The notes under the pieces are model-generated. The model searched no databases and was not told the origin of the DNA. It saw only the letters and a program-made list of their open reading frames with translations. 64,000 nt of DNA, taken from NCBI GenBank assembly GCA_030562195.1, contig CM060200.1:14880001-14944000 (forward strand), read 5' to 3'. Shown here piece after piece: positions 35,658-45,783 of the stretch. The position numbers and the translations under genes are program-made. The DNA comes from Nipponacmea schrenckii. Its lineage: Eukaryota > Mollusca > Gastropoda > Lottiidae. Within the stretch, counting starts at the first letter, position 1; each line of letters starts with the position of its first letter.

Positions 35658-38600
35658 ATGAGTAACACAATAAGTATAATAACTATAAACTGTCAAGGTA
35701 TTGGTTCCCCAGAAAAACGAAAAGATGTCATCCAATATTATAAACAAAAAAATTATAATATCTTATGTTTACAAGATACCCACTTTACTGAGAAAGATGA
35801 AAATGAAATAGAAATCAAATGGGGATTTAAATGTATCTCCAATCCATTCTCATCCAGTGCTCGAGGGGTAGCTATATTGATCAATGATAATGTTGAATTT
35901 AAAATAAAAAATGTCAAAAAAGATGAAACAGGAAATTTTCTGGCCATTGATTTGAATGTGGAAAACTTATTATTCAATTTGATCAACGTATACGCACCAA
36001 ATAAAGATGACCCACAATTTTTTGAAAAAATTCGAGCTTATATTTTAGAAACCGACAATACTTTTTCTGTTGTTTGTGGCGACTTTAACCTTGTTATAGA
36101 CCCTGATCTGGATACAAATAATTATCTCCATATTAATAATCCCAAAGCCAGACAAAATGTGTTACATATTATGTCTGAATGCAAACTTATCGACTATTTT
36201 CGTACACTAAACCCAAATTTGAAAAGATATACATGGCGAAAAAATAAACCAAAAAAACAAGCCAGACTTGATTTCTTCTTGATATCCGATAGCTTTACAA
36301 ATCATGTTAAAAATATTAAGATAAATGCAGGATACAGATCCGACCACTCTACTGTACAATTAGATTTAGTTGTTAATAAATTCAAACATGGTAAGGGACT
36401 CTGGAAATTAAATACAAGCCTCCTTAATGATACAGAATATATCGAGTCAATAATTAGTAAAATCAAATACATAAAAAAACAATATGCCATTATTGTTTAT
36501 AATCAAGATAATATTGAAAAAATAGATGAACATAATTTACAACTTAATATTTCTGACTCTCTTTTCCTATCAACCTTACTAATGGAATTACGATCTGTAT
36601 CCATCGGGTATTCTATATATAAAAAACGAGAACGAACTAAAAAAGAACAAGAATTAATAAGTAAAATAGATTCCCTGGAAACAAAAATAGATAAAAATGA
36701 AATAAATGACGACCTGCAACTTTTAGAAAATTTTAAGGAAGATCTAATAGATTTAAGAAAACAACAGATGAAAGGTGAAATGGTCCGCTCAAAATCTGTA
36801 TGGATCGAAGATGGAGAAAAACCATCTAAATTTTTTTGTAACTTAGAATCCCATAATTACACTAATAAAACTTTCCAGTTTCTTAAATTAAATTCAGGTG
36901 AAATAGTTGAAGATCAAATGGACATTCTTAATGAGGTTAAAAACTTTTATTCCAATTTATATGACAGTAGAGAAAATGAAATTATAGACTGTAACCTGGC
37001 TGACATACTAGACCATTGTAATGTTCATAAATTAGATAACAACCAATCAAATCTATTGGAAGGTGATATTACAGAAACTGAGATAGAAAATGTATTGAAA
37101 AAAATGAAATCAGATAAATCTCCTGGTTCTTCTGGCTTTCCATCCGAATTCTATACACTCTTTTGGCCATACCTCAAAACTTTCATTCTAAGATCTATGC
37201 ATGAGATATATAAAACACAAACTTTACCTGTAGACCAGAGACTTGGAATTATTACATGTATTCCCAAAGGAAATAAACCGCGTGAAAATATATCAAATTG
37301 GAGACCGATAACTCTATTAAATGTCTTTTACAAACTTTTATCCGGCTGTATTGCAAATCGTATAAAATCCGTATTAAATATCCTAATATCTAATTCTCAG
37401 ACCGGCTTCATAAGCGGTCGATACATAGGCGAAAATACCCGTTTGGTTTACGACTTAATGAATTTTACAGAGCATCATGACATACCTGGACTATTACTAT
37501 TGATTGATTTTGAAAAAGCCTTTGATTCTGTGGCCTGGTCATTTATTAATAAAGTAATGAGCTTTTTCAATTTTGGTCAAACTATCAAAAATTGGATTTG
37601 TATCTTAAATAGTGATATACGAGCATCTGTCATTCAAAACGGTATTCTATCAGAGCCTTTTGAGTTTCTAAGGGGATGTCGCCAGGGAGACCCCATTTCC
37701 CCATATATATTTATTCTTGTGGTAGAGATTTTGGCAATCTTGATAAAAAATAAAAAGGATATAAAAGGGATTATAATAGGAGATAAAGAACATAAGATTT
37801 CTCAATTTGCAGATGATACTACACTTTTCTTAGATGGTTCCAAACAATCACTCTTTTCTGCTTTAAACTGTCTCGATTATTTTGCAAAAATGTCCGGTTT
37901 AAAGATCAATAGCTCCAAAACTAAAATTGTGTGGATTGGCAGTAAAAAATACAGTCAACAAGTATATCATCATGATAGGTGGAAACTGGACTGGGGGAAT
38001 ACTACTTTTAACCTTCTTGGGCTTGATTTTTCCGTCAATCTAGAGGATATGATAACTTTAAATTTCGATAAACAATTTATAAAGATTAAAAAAAACATTT
38101 CTCAATGGAAAAGAAGACATTTAACACCTATCGGAAGAATAACAGTTTTAAAATCTATTATTATACCAAAACTAACCCATCTATTTATCTCACTTCCCAA
38201 CCCATCTATCGACTTCATAAAACATCTTAATACCGAATTCTTCTCATTCATTTGGAACTCAAAAATTGACAGAATCAAACGATCAGTGCTAACCACCCCT
38301 TACGACAATGGTGGTTTAAAAATGATTGAACTAGAGTCCTTTATAAATTCTTTAAAAATAACTTGGATACGCAGAGCATTTATAACAGACCAGTCATGGC
38401 TTAATATTTTTAATGCAAACTTTGGTATAAACAGTTTACAAAATCTGACCAATTTTGGGGATGCTTATATCGAAAAAACTAATGTTGAGTGTAAAAATAG
38501 TTTTTGGAAAGATGTTTTAAATGCATATAAAAAATTAATAGACAAACTTGACATTTCCAATATTTTTTTAAAAATACCCCTATGGTACAATAGCTCACTA

Positions 38601-39482
38601 AAAATTAATAATTCCCACATATTCTATCATTCATGGCACAAAAATGGGGTGAATTTTCTTGGAGATTTATTAAATAATCAAGGTGAATTTTTATTAAAAC
38701 AAGATCTAGAGCTAAAGTATAACCTAAAAATACATTCATTCTTGAAATACCAGGGCCTGATAAATTGTATCAAAAAATACCTTAAAATAAAAAACATACA
38801 AAACACAAAGAGCACATCCCCTTTTATACGTCCATTTATACCTTTATATTTAGAACAAATTTTAAAAAACAACACTGGATGTAAAAATATATATAATATT
38901 TTAAATAAATCAAAAGTCAATCCAACTTCAATTATTAAATGGAGCAAAATATTGAATAATTATGATTTTGACTGGAAATTTATTTTTGGTAATCCCTTTA
39001 ATTTGCTTCCTGATACGAACTTACAATGGTTTCAATTTAGACTATTACATAGGATTCTACCTACAAAATCATATTTAAAATTAATCAAAATTTCAGAGTC
39101 AAACACTTGTACATTTTGTAAAACACATATAGAAGACTATATGCACCTCTTTGTTTCTTGCTCTTTTGTCTCTCCAATATGGAAAAATTTAACAAATCTT
39201 CTAAAATTAAATACTACTTGTATCGAATTTACACCAACTATTATTTTATTTGGGATAAACAACCATCCTAATAAAAATTCTTTAAATATTATAATTTTAC
39301 TTTGTAAGTTTTTTATTTATAAATGCGCCAAAAACAACAAAATACCCTCTTTCAGCCACCTTAATACCCATCTACAGAATTATAGTTTAACATTACAGAC
39401 AGGATCTAAAATAAGTCAAACTCCTGAGACAATAGAATTCAATAAAATCTGTGGAACCATTAAAGCCTTAATTCAGAAATAG
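35658..39482 (+). CDS. LINE ORF2: EEP endonuclease-reverse transcriptase
   Basis: 1,274 residues, intact. The N-terminal EEP nuclease (about 1-235) has ITINCQGIGS, LQDTHF (D40 where a Glu is usual), NVYAPN, GDFN (141-144) and the catalytic SDH (228-230). RT has KSDKSPGSSGFPSEFY, NWRPITLLNVFYK, QTGFISGRYIGENTR, LLIDFEKAFDSV, GCRQGDPISPYIF and the active-site FADD (717-720). The C-terminus has the L1/Tx1-type CCHC set C1151, C1154, H1163, C1168 (CTFCKTHIEDYMHLFVSC). It nicks DNA and copies the element RNA at the nick. Overall length and layout fit the L1/Tx1 group. Confidence 0.93.
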   Translation: MSNTISIITINCQGIGSPEKRKDVIQYYKQKNYNILCLQDTHFTEKDENEIEIKWGFKCISNPFSSSARGVAILINDNVEFKIKNVKKDETGNFLAIDLNVENLLFNLINVYAPNKDDPQFFEKIRAYILETDNTFSVVCGDFNLVIDPDLDTNNYLHINNPKARQNVLHIMSECKLIDYFRTLNPNLKRYTWRKNKPKKQARLDFFLISDSFTNHVKNIKINAGYRSDHSTVQLDLVVNKFKHGKGLWKLNTSLLNDTEYIESIISKIKYIKKQYAIIVYNQDNIEKIDEHNLQLNISDSLFLSTLLMELRSVSIGYSIYKKRERTKKEQELISKIDSLETKIDKNEINDDLQLLENFKEDLIDLRKQQMKGEMVRSKSVWIEDGEKPSKFFCNLESHNYTNKTFQFLKLNSGEIVEDQMDILNEVKNFYSNLYDSRENEIIDCNLADILDHCNVHKLDNNQSNLLEGDITETEIENVLKKMKSDKSPGSSGFPSEFYTLFWPYLKTFILRSMHEIYKTQTLPVDQRLGIITCIPKGNKPRENISNWRPITLLNVFYKLLSGCIANRIKSVLNILISNSQTGFISGRYIGENTRLVYDLMNFTEHHDIPGLLLLIDFEKAFDSVAWSFINKVMSFFNFGQTIKNWICILNSDIRASVIQNGILSEPFEFLRGCRQGDPISPYIFILVVEILAILIKNKKDIKGIIIGDKEHKISQFADDTTLFLDGSKQSLFSALNCLDYFAKMSGLKINSSKTKIVWIGSKKYSQQVYHHDRWKLDWGNTTFNLLGLDFSVNLEDMITLNFDKQFIKIKKNISQWKRRHLTPIGRITVLKSIIIPKLTHLFISLPNPSIDFIKHLNTEFFSFIWNSKIDRIKRSVLTTPYDNGGLKMIELESFINSLKITWIRRAFITDQSWLNIFNANFGINSLQNLTNFGDAYIEKTNVECKNSFWKDVLNAYKKLIDKLDISNIFLKIPLWYNSSLKINNSHIFYHSWHKNGVNFLGDLLNNQGEFLLKQDLELKYNLKIHSFLKYQGLINCIKKYLKIKNIQNTKSTSPFIRPFIPLYLEQILKNNTGCKNIYNILNKSKVNPTSIIKWSKILNNYDFDWKFIFGNPFNLLPDTNLQWFQFRLLHRILPTKSYLKLIKISESNTCTFCKTHIEDYMHLFVSCSFVSPIWKNLTNLLKLNTTCIEFTPTIILFGINNHPNKNSLNIIILLCKFFIYKCAKNNKIPSFSHLNTHLQNYSLTLQTGSKISQTPETIEFNKICGTIKALIQK

Positions 39483-39607
39483 TATGAGCCTATAAGCTTA
39501 TATATCTTATTTGTAAATGTATGTGTAAATGTAGATTTGTTACAATGGATTGTTTGTGTGTGTAAAAATGTATTGAAAAGCATATTTGTATAATACTTTT
39601 GTTATTC

Positions 39608-39608
39608 A

Positions 39609-39650
<42 letters not shown>
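39608..39650 (+). terminator. Polyadenylation signal and 40-A tail of the L1-like element
   Basis: AATAAA merges directly into an uninterrupted run of about 40 A residues ending at the 12-bp target duplication. Confidence 0.9.
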
Positions 39651-39653
<3 letters not shown>

Positions 39654-40447
39654 CTCGATTACGTATTGAGGCATGTCATCAAGCATGACAATCAATTGTT
39701 CCTACTACATAAGCCATCCAAAATGCTTGGCCCTTGAACATTATTTTTGGTACCTCTCGTCTTCACGTAACATTTTCCATTTTAATAACAAAGTTATTAA
39801 CTTGAATCATCTTAGTTTTGTTAAAATATTAAACAATAAATATTAATTTATAAAGTAATAATCATATTGTGCCGTTATTAAAATCATAATTCAATCTTTT
39901 ACACAAATCAATTTTACCGCGAATGTCCATGAAGGAAGACAAAATGGCGGATCCTTAACATCGACTTGCAGCATTTTCGTTAGGAAAAAATACTCCAAAT
40001 TTATTTAACCGTATATAGTGCGCACCCCCTCTACGTTGGGCCCATTTTATGGCAAAAACCTGCACATTATACACAGAAATATACGGTAAATACAGCAAGA
40101 ATTGTTAATTTTCATATTTTCGCTATCTTTAACCATTACGGAAGGTGTGACCTAATTATTTTATGACTTTGAAAACTAGGTCAAATGATATTCAATATAT
40201 TGTCTAGATGTAGGTCATTGCAAATTTAGCCTACATAATATTTTAAGGCTGTCGAAATACGTTCATAATTGTAAGCAATTCGAATTATTCAAATTCCATG
40301 CTGCCAGTGGGTGTATGTTACCTTGCCTGGCAAGCTATCTTTTTAAAACATTCTGCCCTTTACTTTTTATCACGTTTTATCACAATAAATCATACATGTT
40401 GTTTGATATTTAGATTCACAGCTGATTTATGTTTTATTGTTTTGTAG

Positions 40448-40692
40448 GGTTTGTTAAGAGTCGAGATAAGGCTTATGCTAAATTCTTTAACCAGGTGTTG
40501 AAAACGCAGATGTTTATTAGATTTGTAGAAGAAAGATCATTCGTATCTGACAATGATGCTAGTCTAGCTTTCTTTGATGAATGTGCAGAAAAAGTTGATG
40601 ATCTAAAAGATGAACCACGGTTAATTGAGATGGACAGCACACAAACAAGGTTTGTAAAACCACCCAAAATTTTGCAGCGTCAAGTCTTATCT
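40448..40692 (+). CDS. DENND4 exon: dDENN end, 3' border uncertain
   Basis: The acceptor is TTTTGTAG. The first two bases complete a glycine with the preceding exon. It encodes [20 protein letters not shown], then [20 protein letters not shown] and [11 protein letters not shown], strongly DENND4-like. The open frame runs to TAA at 40693-40695. A donor at AAG|GTTTGT (40650) would cut it shorter, but the following FVKPP resembles residues expected in the family, so the border may lie further on. I could not find the next exon in the window. Confidence 0.85.
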
Positions 40693-40841
40693 TAAATTTC
40701 TCATATATTAATCATTTTAGGCCACACCAAACAAAAAAATTGGTCTACAGATTTTCAGCTGGAAAAAAGGGAGCTATCGAGTGAAAAAAAAAAAGTTTTT
40801 TTGAAATTATTTTTGTTCCTCGGTTTCTGTGTATCAAAATA

Positions 40842-41629
40842 CAGTATATCCTGCTCATACGACCACCTTTATTAAGAGGCCACCTTCAATAAACGACCAC
40901 AATAAAATCCCCCCTACGAGTTTTCAATGTAATTATCGACTAATAAGCGGCCACCTTCATTACGCGACCAGCGGCCATCTATTTATACTCCCAATTGATT
41001 AAAATAACTCAATTAAGCGACCATGACACTTTTGATTATCTCCCGTAACAATAATCAAGTTCACGCGTCGGTGATATTCAATGAGATTATCGCTAATCGG
41101 TAATTAGATAATCTTCTACAGATTAATTTTATAGCTTGTTGCTGATTAATATTGAAAGATATCATCATATTGACAATTATTATAAAGTACTGTAAAGGCT
41201 TCAATATTTCGTTTTTTGGTAAAATTTAGACTACCGTAAATTTGATCAGAAAGCGAAAGTAGGGTGTTATAAAAACATATTAATCAGGTGACAATAGAAT
41301 AAAGCGTGTTACCGGGCAATTGAAATGCAAGTAAAGAAGGATATCTTATTGATTTAAGGTAGAGAATTTTGACTTTGAAAACGATAATAACTGTGAGAAC
41401 TTTGGTATCTAAAAGAAAATAAAATACGACAAAAGAGTATCCCGTCGGTAGATAGGAGATAGCATGCACAAGCAGTAGAAACTATACATGTATGAGTAAA
41501 AGTAAGATCCTATGATTTCCAAAACGTCAAAACGAAATGGTTTTGCAGTTCCTCTCTTAAGAGGCCACCTTCACTCAGCGACCGTTTTTGAATATTCCCT
41601 TGAGTGGTCTCTGAATGCAGGTTCTACTG
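40842..41629 (+). mobile_element. TE-C: CAGT-ended TA-flanked element (pogo/Tigger-like ends)
   Basis: The left end CAGTATATCCTGCTCATACG and the inverted right end CAGTAGAACCTGCATTCAGA are imperfect inverses. TA flanks both sides (40840-40841, 41630-41631). 'gaggccaccttcaataaacg' and 'gaggccaccttcactcagcg' mark the subterminal regions. No transposase. The interior (41280-41500) shares a dispersed repeat with 23320-23520. Confidence 0.65.
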
Positions 41630-42940
41630 TAGGGGCGATTTTTTTTTTTTTTTTTAAATTAATTTTGTTCTGTGGAGTCAGTAAAAGAACGACCTCTGGT
41701 CAGACCAGACGGGATTAAGCTAAATTGAAAATATGCGTTTGATGTACAACCTGCTGATTTTGATAAATCACTGCCCGGAACAACTCTAGGCCGAATTGTC
41801 TAAGAAAACAATGAAAAGTCATTATTTGCTGTCCAATTGATCGGGACTAAGTTTCCATTGGGCAAAACCGGTGTCGTTTTTATACACCCACATTATAATG
41901 TGGTCATATATTGTCTTCACCCCTGTCCGTCCTTTGGTCACAATTGGCTTGTGAATGCGATAAAAACTACAGTTTGAATGAAATTCGCTGTTATCATTTA
42001 TATTGATGATTGACAAGTATTAATCGACTGCCGGAAACACTTCCAGTTCAAAGAAATGACCATCATTTTTAAAAAACAATAGGAACAGTTGACACAATAA
42101 TCCGTTATGTGTTTAATCCAATAGTTATGCCATTAAATTTTAATTATTCATTGATATTATTGTCTATATCACGACAATTATCTTCCCATTTCATCAGTAC
42201 AGCCCACAAAATAAGGATAAGGTGTGGTAACCTAAAAACAGGCTACGTGAATTTGATCGACTTCCAGAATCATAACCTAATAGGTTACCATACTTTAATT
42301 TAAAATCAGATAATTCCAACAGTCCGCTAGTTTGTTAACTTCAATAATCTCAACTGATTAAAAGAAAGGGTTTAATTTATAAGAAAATAAATAATTCTTT
42401 TTTTTTTAATTTAATGTTATAAAACTTTAAAATTTATTAAGTCACAAAAAGTTTTTAATGTTACTGTCTCTATACGAGATATGTCTAATGACGCCATTTT
42501 TATTCTCATAGCTACGAGTCTTTTCGTACCGGTAATCAGTTTTTGTGAATGGAAAATATTACTACAGAAAAAAGGGGTCATCAATATAGCGCGACCAACA
42601 CGTGAATTCGGTAGAGGTTGCTTAACAAGAGAATCGCGAACAAACGTCCATTCTCGAAGTTTTGATCATCGTGACTTGTGCGTAACCTGAATGAGTGTTG
42701 GCGTCTTAATTCATGGGCTGCAGTAGGTACCAACGTAAACATGATGATGAAAATGTCTGCCCTTGCAAATACAATTCTTGTCGATGATAGCTTGCTGGTC
42801 AATGAGAATTCTTCTTATTAACAGTTATAAAATTAACAGAAAGTTCAATTAAATGTCACTAGCAGGTTAGTAGTATTAGAGCTTACAGATATCCAGCACC
42901 CCTCGGCTTCACTCTGCTCTGCTCCGATCTACCAGATACA
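41630..42940 (+). other. No gene; H start relic and a TE-D-like segment
   Basis: 41881-42030 is a truncated H 5' end ('tatacacccacattataatg', 'cacccctgtccgtcc'). 42730-42860 is the diverged inverse of 48780-48905 inside TE-D ('gatgatagcttgctggtcaa'), so part of this stretch is probably a decayed relative of TE-D. The rest is unrecognised. Confidence 0.45.
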
Positions 42941-43077
42941 TGTAAGCTTTAATACCAATATTTGGTGGTCAAGCTTTGAATTTGACGATTTTTCGATTAC
43001 GGTTCTCCCCTTGACTTAGTAAATCGCATCAAAATTTTATTGTGAGTGCAGTAGAAGCTACAATATTTATAATAATA

Positions 43078-44371
43078 AATAAATAAATAAATAAATTGAT
43101 TTTTAAGTGCCTAAAAATCCAACAAAGTTGCTCTGTGGCACTGGTTTACATAAGAATTCATCAATAAAAAGATTAAAATTCAGATCATAAAAAACTTAAA
43201 TAAAGTAGTAAAAGTAACAAATATTGTAAAACTAAAAAAGATTGGACTTAAGATAAACTAAAAGACATATTAAACCTGTTAAAAAAAATTCAGCTGATCA
43301 AAGCTTAAAAGTACTGTTAAAAGCAAAAGAATTAAATCTGCATTTATGATAAGACTCAAAGGTTATAATATTGATTAAAAAGGTGCGTTTTCAGATGTTT
43401 TTTAAAAATTTCGAGGGACGCACACTGTTTTAATTCTAATGGTAGGTTGTTCCACAGATTGGGTGCTGCAAAAGACAAAGCACGTTTTCCATAAGTTGTT
43501 TTAGAATTATATGTGGTCAGTAAGTTTTTGTTTTGAGAACGTAAAGGGCGAGCAGGTACGTAGGGGGTAAGAATATTTTGGAGATACGAAGGAGAGTCCT
43601 CACAGTTTAATGTACTATATGTTAAACTGAGAATTTTGTATTCAATACGGGATTTTATAGGAAGCCAATGTAAGTCAAAAAGAACGCCTGTTATGTGATC
43701 AGTAAGTTTAGTTCTGGTTATGATTCTGGCTGCTTTATTCTGTATTTTTTGTAGTCTGGTAATTTGATAGTCTGGAAGATTAAACAGCAATGAATTACAA
43801 TAATCGAGTCGGGGTGTTACCAAAGAGTTAATCAACATTTTTGCTGTATCACTGTTAATAAAGTTCCTGATTTTTCCTATGTTATATAGTTGGTAATTTG
43901 TTGACTTACAAACAGAGGACACATGTTTATTCATATTCAGGTTTTTATCAAAAATTACACCAAGGTTTCTTACTTTATCAGTTGTTTCAACTACACATTC
44001 ACCGATTTGGACACTAGATCTAGAAATCTTTTCAGAGCGTGTGTTTGTTCCGATTTTTAGAAATTCAGTTTTGTCGTCATTTAACTTTAAAAAATTAGTT
44101 TTCATCCATAGTTTTACTGATTCTATGCAAGATTCAAGATTCGATATTTGAATGTCCTCATTTTCTGGTTTAATGGCAATATAAAGCTGAGTATCATCAG
44201 CATACATGTGGTAATTTAACCCATATTGTCTCAGGATACATCCTAAAGGGGACGTATAAGCTGTAAATAGTAAGGGTCCTAACACCGAGCCTTGAGGAAC
44301 TCCATAGTTTAGAGTGGTAGGATGTGTTGTGTCGGAGCAAATCACAACGGATTGTGTCCTATTTAACGGGT
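43078..44371 (-). mobile_element. 5'-truncated CR1/L2-like LINE inserted in H-e
   Basis: It carries the C-terminal half of RT, a 3' UTR (43100-43355) and a (TTTA)n-type tail (43078-43096 on the minus strand). The left H unit stops at 'gctacaatatt' and the right one resumes at 'gggtttcgatgaaactt', so the LINE sits inside one core unit. Confidence 0.82.
43356..44371 (-). pseudogene. RT C-terminal half of a CR1/L2-like LINE
   Basis: An uninterrupted frame of about 338 codons without an N-terminus. It begins RTQSVVICSDTTHPTTLNYG, then GVPQGSVLGPLLF (RT block 4), YHMYADDTQLY (catalytic YADD), LNDDKTEFLKIG, VRNLGVIFDKNL, and the long C-terminal domain with RLQKIQNKAARIIT, LHWLPIKSRIEYKIL and PNLWNNLPLEL. 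The endonuclease and RT fingers are missing because of 5' truncation. The lack of stops suggests a fairly young insertion. Confidence 0.88.
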
Positions 44372-45348
44372 TTCGATGAAACTTATTGTGAGGATTGGAA
44401 TTGATAAAACGCCAGTCAAATGCGAATATGACTATTTTTCGAAGAATGGTTTGCGAGTTATTGCCCTTGATTTAGTAAAATAGTGTCAAAATTTTATTGT
44501 GGGTGCAATAGAGGCTGCTATTTCTAATGGATTTTGATGTTAGCATTGAAATTGATACGATAGCGATCAATTTCGAATTGGACAATTTTTCTATGCATGC
44601 CTTGCAAGTAATTGCTCGCGTCAAAAATTTATTGTGGGTGCAATAGAGGCTATAATTTTCAAGGATTTTGATGAAACTAGTATAAGCATTGAAATTGATA
44701 AGGCAATGGTCAAGTTCTAATCAGACAATTTTTGGATAAACAGTTAATGAGAAATTGCCCTTGACTAAGTAAAATAGTGTAGAAATTGTTATTGTGGGTG
44801 CAATAGAGGCTACAATTTTCAATGGATTTTGATGAAACTTGGTATGAGTATTGAAATTGATAAGACGGCAGTCAAGCTTGAAATTGACGCTTTTTTCAAT
44901 GAACATTTTTTTAGTTATTGCCCTTGAATTAGTAAAATCTTGTCAAAACTTTATTGTGAATGCAATAGGAGCATCAATTTCCAAGGGATTTTGATGAAAC
45001 TTGGTGTGAGCATTGGAATTGATAAGACGGCAGTCAAGTTTGATTTTGACAATTTTTTTGATGAACAGTTTTTGAGTCATTGCCCTTTACTTAGTAAAAT
45101 CTTGTTATAATTTTATTGTTGATGCAATAGAAGCTTCAATTTTTAAAGGATGTTGATGAAACTTGGTGTGAGTATTGGAATTGATTAAACTTCAGTCAAG
45201 TTTGAATTTGACAATTTTTCAATGAACGGTTTTGAGTTATTGCCAGTGGGCATATGTTACCTTGCCTGGCAAGCTATCTTGAACAAAAGACAAAATACCC
45301 TCCTAAAACTTATTTCAGATCAGGAGACATTCAAAAATCTCTTACTAA

Positions 45349-45783
45349 ACTTACTTACCTATCTCTTCCCATCTCCCAGGTCATAATTACACCGGTCCAG
45401 GAACTAGGTTAGATTTACAACTGGATGAAAATGATAATCCAAAACCGGGTGAAGAACCAGTTAATGGAGTTGATGCTGATGCACTAATACACGACAAACT
45501 ATACAGAAATGAAGACTTACAATTAAGACACGAAGCAGACAAACAAATGATTAAAGAATTAGAATCTATTCCAAATCCCACGTTTAGAGAAAAGGTTGAA
45601 AGAGCATTAATCATAAGATTATTAAAATCAAAAATGAAATTAGGTATGGGAATAGCTGATGAAATTCATAAAGAATTCAGAAAAACTAAAAACTTTTTAA
45701 AAGTTAAAGAAGTCGCCAAAGATGATATATGGTCAGCTGATTTAATTAATATGCCCCCAGAAAGAGGTTATAAATATTGCTAA
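45349..45783 (+). pseudogene. PLA2-motif segment in frame with an integrase start (Polinton-like)
   Basis: A 144-codon open stretch without an obvious start codon. Near its beginning YTGPGT (Ca-loop type) and PVNGVDADALIHDKLY (His-Asp dyad) match the phospholipase A2 motif best known from parvovirus VP1 and seen in other virus-like elements. After a Lys/Glu-rich linker the same frame ends with IWSADLI, the first catalytic Asp region of Polinton-type integrases, then stops. Whether the two parts were one protein or were joined by deletion is unclear. Confidence 0.55.

Larger units (their letters stand above)
33379..39650 (+). mobile_element. Full-length L1/Tx1-group LINE, innermost level of the nest
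   Basis: A 6.27-kb element with a 338-bp 5' leader, ORF1, a 1,047-bp spacer, ORF2, a 128-bp 3' UTR with AATAAA at 39608 and about 40 A residues. The target duplication AAGACTCGATTA is perfect at 33367-33378 and 39650-39661. Both ORFs are uninterrupted. Full length, perfect duplication and an uninterrupted A tail point to a recent insertion of a possibly competent copy. Confidence 0.93.
32242..40086 (+). mobile_element. Mariner-like non-autonomous element, third level of the nest
   Basis: The left end CCGTATAATTCCGAATATAA and the inverted right end CCGTATATTTCTGTGTATAA continue to 28 bp with 23 identities. TA at 32240-32241 and 40087-40088 is the duplicated target; the uninterrupted site 'gtgtacttaaatacagc' is present at 60071 and 21117. 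The motif 'gtataatgcgcacccc' occurs three times near the ends. Without the L1 it is about 1.56 kb with no transposase. It contains a diverged direct duplication at 300-bp offset (32591-32795, 32891-33081). Confidence 0.8.
31367..40285 (-). mobile_element. TE-B copy, second level of the nest
   Basis: 31370-32241 matches 59200-60077 with few differences ('gtttgtagacaaactggtaa', 'acaaaaccggaagttctatc'), and 40089-40285 matches the continuation to 'cataattgtaagcaattc'. About 70 bp are missing at the left terminus compared with the full copies. The break at 32241/40087 is the next insertion. Confidence 0.75.
30985..40341 (+). mobile_element. H-d: Helentron-like element, outer shell of a four-level nest
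   Basis: The left part (30995-31366) has the post-start segment ('gtctgtctgtcggtccatca') and two to three core units. The right part (40286-40341) has the family 3' end 'atgctgccagtgggtgtatg', then CTTGCCTGGCAAG. Everything between is later insertion: TE-B, then a mariner-like element, then an L1. Confidence 0.65.
10701..40692 (+). other. DENND4-type gene (Drosophila Crag family), internal part, seven exons
   Basis: Seven + strand exons with AG/GT borders join in one open frame through compatible phases (0, 1, 2, 0, 0, 1). They encode about 230 residues that I recognise as the cDENN-to-dDENN region of DENND4 proteins. Diagnostic stretches are [48 protein letters not shown] and [17 protein letters not shown]. 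The DENN module is a guanine-nucleotide exchange factor, and DENND4/Crag acts on Rab10 in membrane traffic. Introns range from about 470 bp to about 10 kb and are mostly transposon sequence. The uDENN exons lie left of the window, and the C-terminal exons were not found downstream. The vertebrate paralogue (A, B or C) cannot be assigned; most invertebrates have one DENND4 gene. Confidence 0.88.
42941..45280 (+). mobile_element. H-e: Helentron-like element carrying a LINE
   Basis: Core units before (42955-43075) and after (44372-45240) the LINE share 'gatgaaacttggtgtgagca' and 'gagttattgcccttgactta'. The spacing after the LINE is about 150-180 bp. It ends 'tgccagtgggcatatgttac', then CTTGCCTGGCAAG at 45261-45273. 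The 5' start is lost. Confidence 0.65.
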
